The position numbers and the translations under genes are program-made. DNA of 64,000 nt, from positions 62,001-126,000 of the forward strand of contig NZ_CAMLSE010000005.1 in the NCBI RefSeq assembly GCF_946482605.1, in the 5' to 3' direction. Within the stretch, counting starts at the first letter, position 1, and every line of letters starts with the position of its first letter. Positions 53,279-61,380 of this stretch are shown here, in pieces. Under the pieces are notes generated by a model. It saw nothing but the letters and a program-made list of their open reading frames with translations, had not been told where the DNA came from and searched no databases. This stretch comes from an uncultured Dyadobacter sp. Lineage in GTDB: Bacteria > Bacteroidota > Bacteroidia > Cytophagales > Spirosomataceae.

Positions 53279-55048
53279 CTACTGCATGCTCTTGACCTTT
53301 AATACCTCGCCAACTCCGACGCTGCTGGCATTGTTACCGAAACTTGCACGGATGTACGTCAATATCTGGGCGATCTCTTCATTTTTCAGAAAATCGTGTG
53401 CAGGCATTACCCCGTTGTATACCTCCCCTTTGACCGTCAGTGGCCCACTCATTCCCTTGAGTACTACCTCAATCAATTTACGCTTGTCGCCCAGCACCCG
53501 CTCTGATCCGACCAGGGGAGGGAAACGGCTTCCATCGCCCTTGCCGTCGCCCTGGTGGCAGGCGCCGCAATACAGATTGTACGCTCGCTGTCCGGCCGCC
53601 AGAATCTTCTTTTCGAGGTTGTCTTTTACAATATCGGGCTCTTTGATATTGGTACGCTGCTTGCGCTTTTCCATTGCCGCAAGCTGTGCATGGCCGAATT
53701 TGTCGGGGTTGCCTTTGTACATGATCCGCCAAACCTTGCCCTTCACGCTTTCGGTGATGTACAGGGAACCATCCGGCCCCATTGCGATTCCCATCGGGCG
53801 CGCTTTCGCATCGGCCGTATTGACGATCGTGTCTGTTCGGGCAAAACCATCCGCAAAAACCTCCCATGGGCCTGAAGGTGCGCCATTTTTGAATGGAACG
53901 AAACAAACGAAGTAACCGGCCTGCGGGTAGGGCGCCCGGATCGTGGAACCGTGGAACGCAATGAAAGCGCCATTTTTGTACCGTGCAGGAAATTGGTCTC
54001 CCTGGTAGAAATGCAGATCGTTGGGCGCCCAGTGCCCGGGGAAGCCAATAATCGGCTGTTCAAACTCAGCTCCTTTACCTTCTTTTTTGCCGTCGCCCCC
54101 ATACTCCGGATTCAGTAGTTTTTTGCCTTTCATATGGTCATAATAGTAATACGGCCAGCCTGCATTGGTGCCTTCCTTCACACGAAGAAATTCCTCGGAT
54201 GGCAACACCGCACTTTGCCAGGCGTTGAAAAGGTCGGGCCAGGTACGTACCAGGTTGTCACGACCGTGCTGCAGCGCATAAAGGGTATTGTCGGCTTTAT
54301 TCCAGTCCATGGCCACGATACTACGGATACCGGTGGCGTACCTTTTACCGTCGGACTGTAACTGGCCGGTTCTGTTCGCGTCAAACTGCCAAACTCCCCC
54401 ATGTTCTTCCAGCTGCGGGCATGGGTCCTGCCCCTTCAATCCGGGTACACGGTTCTGCGCCTGGCACACATCGCCGGGCGCACCAAAAGGCACATACATA
54501 TGCCCCTGATTGTCAAATGTGATGGGTTTAGCGATATGCTCTGAGCCATGCACCTTGCTTTTATAATCATCGGTCAGGATCACCTCTGCCTTACTTTCCG
54601 GAATAAGCTTGCCGGGAGCCAGCTTGTTTCGGAAAACAACTCCCGCCGTACTGTAATAAATATAATCGTTGTAAATGCGCATGGCAGTGCCGTAAGTCCC
54701 CGGATCCTCGTAGTCGCCAAAATACTGAACGATGTTCGCCTTGCCGTCGTTGTCGGTGTCACGCAGCGCGACACTACCACCCTTAGGCCCTACGCTTCTC
54801 AGTTTGACATAGATGTCGCCGTTGTGGTTGACCGCCAAATGCCTGGCGGGGCCGATACTGTCCGCCACAACCACGGCCTCAAAGCCCCCTGGCAGGACGA
54901 GACCACCATTATCGGGATCGCCTTTGGGCAGTTTATCGATAGCCTGAAACCCCGCAAAACCAGCGCCCAGCGACAGCGCTGCCACAACGAACGCCACAAG
55001 CCTGGCTTTTGAAAGAATTCTTACCGGGATCTGAAAAAAACATTTCAT
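53279..55048 (-). CDS. PQQ-type sugar/sorbosone dehydrogenase-cytochrome c fusion (second copy)
   Basis: 589 residues from the ATG at 55048; an upstream in-frame start would overlap the preceding gene and lacks a signal. An N-terminal membrane anchor or signal (LVAFVVAALSLGAGFAGFQA) is followed by a six-bladed propeller (about 50-440), with KLPKGDPDNGGLVLPGGFEA, GTNAGWPYYYYDHMKGKK and IAMGPDGSLYITESVKGKVW. The C-terminal cytochrome c has CGACH (Cys494, Cys497, His498), DGSRFPPLVGSERVLGDK and a likely axial Met in YNGVMPAHDF. It is expected to oxidise a sugar or alcohol in the periplasm. It is the last gene of the operon that starts beyond the window, 43 bases after the amidohydrolase. The other such fusion is at 2027-3550. 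Confidence 0.88.
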   Translation of the reverse strand: MKCFFQIPVRILSKARLVAFVVAALSLGAGFAGFQAIDKLPKGDPDNGGLVLPGGFEAVVVADSIGPARHLAVNHNGDIYVKLRSVGPKGGSVALRDTDNDGKANIVQYFGDYEDPGTYGTAMRIYNDYIYYSTAGVVFRNKLAPGKLIPESKAEVILTDDYKSKVHGSEHIAKPITFDNQGHMYVPFGAPGDVCQAQNRVPGLKGQDPCPQLEEHGGVWQFDANRTGQLQSDGKRYATGIRSIVAMDWNKADNTLYALQHGRDNLVRTWPDLFNAWQSAVLPSEEFLRVKEGTNAGWPYYYYDHMKGKKLLNPEYGGDGKKEGKGAEFEQPIIGFPGHWAPNDLHFYQGDQFPARYKNGAFIAFHGSTIRAPYPQAGYFVCFVPFKNGAPSGPWEVFADGFARTDTIVNTADAKARPMGIAMGPDGSLYITESVKGKVWRIMYKGNPDKFGHAQLAAMEKRKQRTNIKEPDIVKDNLEKKILAAGQRAYNLYCGACHQGDGKGDGSRFPPLVGSERVLGDKRKLIEVVLKGMSGPLTVKGEVYNGVMPAHDFLKNEEIAQILTYIRASFGNNASSVGVGEVLKVKSMQ

Positions 55049-55091
55049 TCTGATAATCAAGCATTTAGGAATAATTGATACGAGGTAACGT

Positions 55092-56348
55092 TCATCGCTT
55101 CGGAGGCAGCGGAATAGCGCGGGCGTTGAGATCATATACGATCTTTCCAGCCTTGATCGTCAATTCGCATTCCAGTTTCTCGGAACCTTCCGACTTGTAG
55201 CGGGCCACGTCATAAAAGCCGAACTTACCTTTACGGAGATTCAGAATAGCCACGTCCGCATGGGCTCCCTCGGAAATGTGGCCGAGTTCCTCCCGTTTGA
55301 TTGCCCGGGCCGGGGCCCAGGTACTGGCGGTGATCACACGCACGAGATCCATCTTCAACGCCATGAATTTGGACATTACATTGAGCATGTCTTTCATGGC
55401 GCCGTTCATGCTGCCGGTATGCAGGTCGGTACTGATTGTTTCGGGGTAAAAACCGGCCCTTGTCGCGGGCAGCGCTTGCGAATAAGTAAAGCTTCCTCCT
55501 CCGTGGCCAACATCGAAAATCACACCGCGTTTGCGGGCTGCAACGACAAACGGTTTCAGCTGACCGGTTTCAATATCCACGATCGACTCTTTTGTTTCCA
55601 GTATCTGGCCGTAGGTATGTGTAAAGATATCGCCTGGACGCAGTCTCTTCATAAACAGGTCCTCGATCGACAACCTGGGTTTACTGCCGCCGAAATCGAC
55701 CATTACCGGAATACTCGCCAGCTTTCCGGCTTCCAGTGCACGGTCGACTGCGATAAAATCGGACTTGTGAAAATGGGCAACCTTCACACCTACAATGTAA
55801 TCCTTGTAGTCGCGGGCTGCATTGGCCACCAGCTGCGGATCCATAAACTTTACGTCCTGCTGGTAAACGGAATGCTCGTCGCCACGCATCCCTTCACTCG
55901 AAATATTGACAAATGCCAGCACGCGCGTTTGCGAACGGTCGATAATGTTCCTCTTGAACTCAGGGAATGATTTTGCCCCTGCCCCGCCGGCATCGACGAT
56001 CGTTGTGACACCGACGCGGAAAGTAAAACCGTCTGGCGGGAGTGAACTGAACCCATTACTCAGGTCACCGTCAGATGTTGTACCGGCGAAAACATGGCCG
56101 TGCATATCGATAAGGCCCGGCGTAATGTACAGTCCGGCCGCGTCGATCACCTGTTTACCCGTTGCTTCGGGAATATTTTTGGCAACTTTTCCGATTTTAT
56201 CTCCCCTGATCGCTACATCCATGACGGCGTTGATTCCGTTTTTCGGGTCGATCACGTGACCGCCTTTGATGATGATGTCATAAGTCTGCGCAAGCGATGC
56301 AACCGGGACCGACAGGAGCAGTAATGTAAAAAGCCTGATATTGTTCAT
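55092..56348 (-). CDS. Exported amidohydrolase/deacetylase-family metallohydrolase
   Basis: 418 residues with a Sec signal (MNNIRLFTLLLLSVPVASLA). The amidohydrolase metal motif is TPGLIDMHGHVFAG (His83, His85), with later ligands in FTHTYGQ, IFDVGHGGGSFTY and ISTDLHTGSMNG. The closest known group is the EF_0837/AHA_3915 type, whose genes lie next to SelA-like PLP enzymes in other bacteria; the same neighbour is found here, 32 bases upstream. The expected reaction is hydrolysis of an amide, such as an N-acyl amino acid or a cyclic amide. Exported members are less usual. Confidence 0.85.
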   Translation of the reverse strand: MNNIRLFTLLLLSVPVASLAQTYDIIIKGGHVIDPKNGINAVMDVAIRGDKIGKVAKNIPEATGKQVIDAAGLYITPGLIDMHGHVFAGTTSDGDLSNGFSSLPPDGFTFRVGVTTIVDAGGAGAKSFPEFKRNIIDRSQTRVLAFVNISSEGMRGDEHSVYQQDVKFMDPQLVANAARDYKDYIVGVKVAHFHKSDFIAVDRALEAGKLASIPVMVDFGGSKPRLSIEDLFMKRLRPGDIFTHTYGQILETKESIVDIETGQLKPFVVAARKRGVIFDVGHGGGSFTYSQALPATRAGFYPETISTDLHTGSMNGAMKDMLNVMSKFMALKMDLVRVITASTWAPARAIKREELGHISEGAHADVAILNLRKGKFGFYDVARYKSEGSEKLECELTIKAGKIVYDLNARAIPLPPKR

Positions 56349-56380
56349 GGATTAGGAAGGGAAACTGTTCATATTTTGTA

Positions 56381-57592
56381 TCATACTGACGCCTGGATGA
56401 GCTCCGCTTTGATCCGCTCTGCGACCACTTTTTCCTGGCCTGGTTTTAACATAAAAACCGTCAGCCTGATGTTGTTGTCGGTTTCCCATGCGATCACTTC
56501 AATAGACGGCGTCCCTTTTCTGAGCTTCTCGCCCATCGTCTCCTTTGTCAACCTGATCTTTTTGGCATCCCAGGTGATACTCAACGAAGGTGTGTGATTG
56601 GCAACGGGTGGCACTACAACCTCCGTTTTTACGCCACTAATTCCTTTAACAGCGTTATCAATCAATGCTATTTTCTCTTCCCACATTTTCCATTCTTTGG
56701 CGTGATCGTGCTTCACATATTTTTCCAATGCGACGTACATGCCCAGGATTTCCTCTTTGTTTACCTTTTGTCCGCGTCCGATTCCACTCCGTGGGGGAGC
56801 ACTGAGGCGGGCAGCGGCGATAAACGCCTTTTTACCCATCAAAATCCCGGCACTCTGAGGACCGCGTATGGCTTTTCCACCAGAAATGCATACCAGGTCG
56901 AAGCCCATATCATTGTACTTCCAGAGGTTTTCGACCGGCGGCACGTCGGCTGCGATGTCAATCATGGTCGGCAGGTTATGCTTTCGGGCGAAATCCAGCC
57001 ATTCTTCATGCTTGATTTTACCGACCGGCGCTTCCCTGTTCAGGAACCACAGCAGCGCGGTTTTCTCATTAATAGCCTTTTCGACCTCCTCACGCGTCTC
57101 CACTGTGACGATCTTCACGCCCGCATTGGTGAGCGCGAGGTGGTAGCCGTTCGCGTGCGTCTTCTGCACAATCACCTCCGATTTCATGCCGGTACCTTCC
57201 AGAAAGGGCAGCTGTGCCACTTTTTTGGGATCCATACCCGTCAGCACGCCAGCCATGCCCAGCACCAGCGCAGACCAGCACCCGGCCGTCACCATCGCAG
57301 CCTCCGCATGGCAAATCGCCGCGATCTTTTCCCCCACCTTGTCCTGCACATCTTCCAGCATTACATACTCCCCAGCCCCGGCCTGGATCGCTTCGAGGAC
57401 TTCCTGCGGCATGAGCGACGCGGTCATGGAGGTATAATTTCCGGCTGCGTTGATGAATGTGCGCAGACCCAGCTCTTTAAACAGGTCGCGCTTTTGTGGC
57501 GAAACCGCCGTTTCGGCAGCAAGCACCTGCCCGGACGCTACGCCCGCGACCGGCAGCACAGACAACCTTTTCAACAAATCCCGACGATGCAT
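56381..57592 (-). CDS. SelA-like PLP-dependent enzyme with Tat signal (DgaE-type lyase family)
   Basis: 403 residues from the ATG at 57592, chosen because it opens a twin-arginine signal (MHRRDLLKRLSVLPVAGVAS). The fold-type I PLP domain shows INAAGNYTSMTASLMPQEVL, Asp212 in MIDIAADVPPV and the PLP lysine Lys240 in CISGGKAIRGPQSAG. The family includes the SelA-related enzymes, of which D-glucosaminate-6-phosphate ammonia-lyase (DgaE) is a characterised member. A beta-eliminating or ammonia-lyase reaction on an amino acid or amino-sugar acid is therefore likely. Tat export suits an enzyme that binds its cofactor before transport, but a periplasmic PLP enzyme of this type is unusual. It is coupled to the amidohydrolase downstream. 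Confidence 0.85.
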   Translation of the reverse strand: MHRRDLLKRLSVLPVAGVASGQVLAAETAVSPQKRDLFKELGLRTFINAAGNYTSMTASLMPQEVLEAIQAGAGEYVMLEDVQDKVGEKIAAICHAEAAMVTAGCWSALVLGMAGVLTGMDPKKVAQLPFLEGTGMKSEVIVQKTHANGYHLALTNAGVKIVTVETREEVEKAINEKTALLWFLNREAPVGKIKHEEWLDFARKHNLPTMIDIAADVPPVENLWKYNDMGFDLVCISGGKAIRGPQSAGILMGKKAFIAAARLSAPPRSGIGRGQKVNKEEILGMYVALEKYVKHDHAKEWKMWEEKIALIDNAVKGISGVKTEVVVPPVANHTPSLSITWDAKKIRLTKETMGEKLRKGTPSIEVIAWETDNNIRLTVFMLKPGQEKVVAERIKAELIQASV

Positions 57593-57611
57593 ATGTTTTC
57601 GTTTAACGGTT

Positions 57612-58985
57612 CTACTGCTTTTTAAACTTGTCCGGAATAATGAATTCGTATCCTTCCGGCGGCCACGGGCCAATGCTCTGCCCGGTAGGCCTTGGAGCCG
57701 AAGGTATGATCGGTTCGTAGCCTGCCGCAGTATATTTCACGTTCAAAAAGGGCGTTTTCCGCTCTTTGCCCCCATCCACCACCGACCTGATTCCCATGTC
57801 GATAATCCCGCTGGTGAGCAACGTCCGCTCTACCGGCCCCTGTGGCTTGCCGGATACCAGAAACTGTTGAATGTTTAATGTAAGATAACTGAAATGCGAG
57901 TAGCTCATGCTATTGTCGAGTACAAACTCCGTGGCCGCTACCCTGCCGTTTGTTCGGGCCGCGTACGCCCAGCCGGTGTTAACGAGCTCATCAAGCATCA
58001 GGATTGCCCCTTTCAATCCGTCGTTGTACCGGATCAGGATCGCCTTCGGGTCTTTTACGATTTCGCGCATATTCCCCTTCGCCCGGCCCTTTATACTGTT
58101 ACATGCCGCTTCCACGAGGTCTTTGGAGATTTTTCCCGCGTCAATGGCCTGCCACACCGCATCACCGGTAAGGCCCTGCACACTGGCTACGCCGGTCTCC
58201 CCACCCGCGCGGCGTTCAACCATGCATTGCAGAATTTCCAGTACATGGAAACCGTATGCATCCAGGGAAGCGTATCCGATCGCCACCGCTTCGCTGATCC
58301 TGGTCCCCAGTGGGTGCACCAGCATCGGATCACGCCAGCAATATGGAAGCGACGATCCTGCCATCATAGGTGCATTAAGTTCCTGGGCACGGTCGTAAAC
58401 CCATTTGCTGTCCAGCCACGAATAAGCCAGGTGCTTATCGGAAAAAAGCGGTACCGATCGGTTGGAGGCGTCGAAAACGCGAAAAATCTGTTCGAGATAA
58501 TTCATGCGGGGATACATTTTGACACCATTGCGGCTGTACGGATATTCGCCATGTTCTCCGATGTAGATCACCGCATCCACAGCCAGCTTGTCTCCCCCGA
58601 GCGTCAATGCCTGGGCAATGGTAGGGTACATGGGCACATTATTCATTTGGGCGATCCTTACCCCCGTGTCATTCGCTCCGATCTGGTCAATCCACATGGA
58701 CACGATCTGGACTCTCGGGGCCACCATACCGTCGTCGGTCGGAATGCCTGCAAAGAGTTTGGTAATAATAACATCCGCATGAGCGCTGTTGCGGTAGATG
58801 TTCGCAACGACGGCAATGCGTTTCAATGCATTGGATGTGGGTTTTCCATTTTCGGGAGGAATCGCCGGGCGGGTCAGGTTGACAAAACCATTGGGAAAAA
58901 CTGCGGACAGCATCGAAAAGCTCGCAGCTGCACCGGCCGTTTTTTTAAGGAACTGCCGCCGTGGGGTAGTCGTTTCTTTTTTCAT
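57612..58985 (-). CDS. Tat-exported conserved protein of unknown function
   Basis: 457 residues from the ATG at 58985 (MKKETTTPRRQFLKKTAGAA), a clear twin-arginine signal. The mature part starts with a possible Rossmann-like strand (LKRIAVVANIYRNSAHADVI). It contains many conserved-looking polar motifs: FAGIPTDDGM, IGEHGEYPYSRNG, FSDKHLAYSWLDSKWVYD, MMAGSSLPYCWRDP and VASVQGLTGDAVWQ. It loosely recalls secreted oxidoreductases of the Gfo/Idh group, but I cannot place it in a named family, and no metal motif stands out. It lies between gamma-glutamyltransferase and the SelA-like enzyme with gaps of about 20 bases, so it is part of the pathway. It is the best candidate here for a new enzyme. 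Confidence 0.8.
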   Translation of the reverse strand: MKKETTTPRRQFLKKTAGAAASFSMLSAVFPNGFVNLTRPAIPPENGKPTSNALKRIAVVANIYRNSAHADVIITKLFAGIPTDDGMVAPRVQIVSMWIDQIGANDTGVRIAQMNNVPMYPTIAQALTLGGDKLAVDAVIYIGEHGEYPYSRNGVKMYPRMNYLEQIFRVFDASNRSVPLFSDKHLAYSWLDSKWVYDRAQELNAPMMAGSSLPYCWRDPMLVHPLGTRISEAVAIGYASLDAYGFHVLEILQCMVERRAGGETGVASVQGLTGDAVWQAIDAGKISKDLVEAACNSIKGRAKGNMREIVKDPKAILIRYNDGLKGAILMLDELVNTGWAYAARTNGRVAATEFVLDNSMSYSHFSYLTLNIQQFLVSGKPQGPVERTLLTSGIIDMGIRSVVDGGKERKTPFLNVKYTAAGYEPIIPSAPRPTGQSIGPWPPEGYEFIIPDKFKKQ

Positions 58986-59005
58986 GATAAAGTGATCAGG
59001 AATAG

Positions 59006-60811
59006 TTACCAGCCAATTGAATATCCATTTCTCCTCGGGTCTGCCCCGCCCATGAACCAACCGTTCTGGTGGTCGATCGTGATGCCTTGTGCACCACCGA
59101 CGGTCATAGACCATTCGCCCAGACTGGTGTCGAGCACGTAGCCCATGTTTCTGAGTTCCTGCAATGTCTTCTCGGATATTCTGGTTTCGACAATCAGCTC
59201 CTTTGCGGGCACAGAGCCCAGTTCGTCCTTCCAGCGGAACCGGGGTGCGCTGATCGCATCCTGGATATTCATGCCAAAGTCAACAACGTTCATGGCTACC
59301 TGTGGTACCGATTGCAGAATACCGAAGCTGCCGGGCGATCCGACGATCAGTTCCGGTTTGCCGTTCCTGTGAAATTGCATCATGCCTCCGATGCACCAGC
59401 CTACCGCCTTTCCCGGAGCCACGGTATTGGCCAGCCCGGGTGTCAGCGTCATCCAATCGAGCGCACTGTTGAAAACCACCCCCGTTTTGCCGGCGACATA
59501 CCCCGACCCGAATCCGCCGCCGTGCGTTTGGATGATCACCACCGCATTTCCCCACCTGTCGGTCGCCGACAAACTGGTGGTAGCATATTTGTATTGGTCA
59601 GGAACCGAGTTTTCGAAAGGGGCGGGCAACCGTTCGAGCAGCGACTGCTTTTTCATATTCGCTTTCCGATCGTTGATACGGGCTACTACCTTCGCTCTTT
59701 GCCCGGCGATGTAGCTGTCCGACAACAGCCTGGTTACGGGTACATCTACGAATTTCGGATCGCCTATGTATTTGTCCGTGTCGAGGCGGCTGAGGAAGAT
59801 CGCCTCCATCAGGTGTGCGAGGTATTCGGTGCTGTTGTGTCCCATTTTCCTGACATCAAACCCCTCCATGATCTTCAAAACCTGCAACTGCTGAATTCCC
59901 ATCCCGGGAGGTGGGTTATTGTACACGGTGTAATCATGGTATTTGACGGAAATAGGCTCCGTCCACTGCACCTTACCAGGCACAGACGCAAGGTCTTCCA
60001 CGGTAATAAACCCGCCGTCGCGCTTAAATGCAGCAGCCATTTCCCGCGCGATCTCGCCTTTGTAAAAAACATCGACACCTTCCTTCGCGATACGCCGCAT
60101 GGTTTTGGCAAGTGGCTTATTGGTAAAAAAATCACCGATCTTGTATATCGACTTATCCGGTTTCAGGAAAATCGCGGCTGCTTCCGGATGTGGAGCAATG
60201 CGGTCGATGGTACCTTCCCACATTGCCTGGTCGAATTCGGTGATGGGAACGCCATTTTCGAGGTAATCAATTGTGCTTTCGAAGACTTCCCCAAGAGACA
60301 TGGTCCCGTAATCTTTGAGCGCACGGTCCCACCCTGCCAGGTTTCCGGGGACAGCAGGAGTCCGCGGCCCGATCGTCTCCATTCCGCCGTGCCCGGCACC
60401 ATCAGCCAGTTTAGCATCGGTCTTCATGGCTTTCGGATCGAAATTGGTGGGAACCCAGCCTCCGAAAACGAGCGACCTTACCTTTTTATCTTTGGCAGAA
60501 TAAAAAAGCATGTAGCCTACCCCCGCTGTTCCGGACATGTAAGGCTCCACGGCGTTGAGCGACGCCGCGGTTGCTACGATAGCGTCGATGGCATTGCCCC
60601 CCTTGATCAGGATTTTCTGCCCTGCAAGGCTCGCCAGCGGATTGGCCGACGCGACCATGCCGATCTTGCCCAAAGAGGCCGGCCGAAGATTGCTCTTCGC
60701 CACCTGGGCCGTAGCGTCATGCATGCTCCCCAATAGCCATGCACCCACGAGGCCAAGCAGTATGATGTTCTTCAGGGTAGATTTTTTTTTCAATTTCATC
60801 ATAGGACCCAT
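59006..60811 (-). CDS. Gamma-glutamyltransferase-family protein (Ntn hydrolase)
   Basis: 601 residues with an N-terminal signal (NIILLGLVGAWLLGSMHDAT). The GGT layout is complete: MVASANPLASLAGQKILIKG and GGNAIDAIVATAASLNAVEP near the N-terminus, then the self-cleavage site at Thr411 (KYATTSLSATDRWGNAV). The small subunit follows with GGGFGSGYVAGKTGVVFNSA, WCIGGMMQFH and VGSPGSFGILQSVPQ. The usual TTH at the cleavage site is TTS here. The family hydrolyses or transfers gamma-glutamyl groups, and divergent members act on other amides or acylases. The start overlaps the RidA stop by one base (TAATG), showing tight coupling. Confidence 0.9.
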   Translation of the reverse strand: MGPMMKLKKKSTLKNIILLGLVGAWLLGSMHDATAQVAKSNLRPASLGKIGMVASANPLASLAGQKILIKGGNAIDAIVATAASLNAVEPYMSGTAGVGYMLFYSAKDKKVRSLVFGGWVPTNFDPKAMKTDAKLADGAGHGGMETIGPRTPAVPGNLAGWDRALKDYGTMSLGEVFESTIDYLENGVPITEFDQAMWEGTIDRIAPHPEAAAIFLKPDKSIYKIGDFFTNKPLAKTMRRIAKEGVDVFYKGEIAREMAAAFKRDGGFITVEDLASVPGKVQWTEPISVKYHDYTVYNNPPPGMGIQQLQVLKIMEGFDVRKMGHNSTEYLAHLMEAIFLSRLDTDKYIGDPKFVDVPVTRLLSDSYIAGQRAKVVARINDRKANMKKQSLLERLPAPFENSVPDQYKYATTSLSATDRWGNAVVIIQTHGGGFGSGYVAGKTGVVFNSALDWMTLTPGLANTVAPGKAVGWCIGGMMQFHRNGKPELIVGSPGSFGILQSVPQVAMNVVDFGMNIQDAISAPRFRWKDELGSVPAKELIVETRISEKTLQELRNMGYVLDTSLGEWSMTVGGAQGITIDHQNGWFMGGADPRRNGYSIGW

Positions 60812-61353
60812 TATTCTTTCAGTTCTACAATCATTTCTATTTCGACCGGGATACCCATCGGCAATGAACCCAGGCCGATTGCCGAACGTGCATGCTTGCC
60901 ATTTTCACCGAAAACAGCCACCATCAGATCCGAAAAGCCATTGATGACCTGAGAATGCCGGTCGAACGTTGGGACTGCATTTACCATCCCAAGCACTTTC
61001 ACCAGTCTCTTTACCTTGCTCAGGTCACCGATCTCGGCTTTCAGGGCCGACAGAATAGAAATTCCAGTCAGCCTTGCGGCTTCCTGCGCCTGCTCAAAAT
61101 TGATCTGATCACCCACTTTCCCCTTCATGTATTCGCCATCCTCCTTAACCGGCCCGTGGCCGGAAAGGTAAACCAGGTTACCGACGCGCACCGCGAGCAG
61201 GAAATTGGCAGTCGGCTTACCAGGCTTTTTTAATGTGATGCCCATCTCCTTCAGACGGGACTCGGGATCGTTGCTTTTGACCTGGGCGGATACAACGCCG
61301 GCCAGTAAAGTGGACACGATCAGCACAAAAACAGACAGCTTATTCATTTTCAA
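60811..61353 (-). CDS. Exported RidA/YjgF-family protein
   Basis: 180 residues. A Sec signal (MNKLSVFVLIVSTLLAGVVS AQ) precedes a RidA-type domain with NLVYLSGHGPV, FEQAQEAARLTGISILSALK, VKRLVKVLGMVNAVPTF and the C-terminal signature HARSAIGLGSLPMGIPVEIE. The binding arginine (in ARSAIG) and the acidic residue of VEIEM are kept, so imine/enamine deaminase activity is possible. RidA normally removes reactive imines made by PLP enzymes in the cytoplasm. An exported copy beside an exported PLP lyase suggests the same clean-up role in the periplasm. Confidence 0.9.
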   Translation of the reverse strand: MKMNKLSVFVLIVSTLLAGVVSAQVKSNDPESRLKEMGITLKKPGKPTANFLLAVRVGNLVYLSGHGPVKEDGEYMKGKVGDQINFEQAQEAARLTGISILSALKAEIGDLSKVKRLVKVLGMVNAVPTFDRHSQVINGFSDLMVAVFGENGKHARSAIGLGSLPMGIPVEIEMIVELKE

Positions 61354-61380
61354 AAGTTATTTAAGGGAATAGGAACAGTA

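Noticed and set aside
57894..59141. A 415-codon open frame on the plus strand
   Set aside because: Antisense to the Tat-exported protein gene, Arg/His-rich and without motifs.
59069..60736. A 555-codon open frame on the plus strand
   Set aside because: It is exactly opposite the gamma-glutamyltransferase gene, has no recognisable motif, and arises from codon bias of the real gene.
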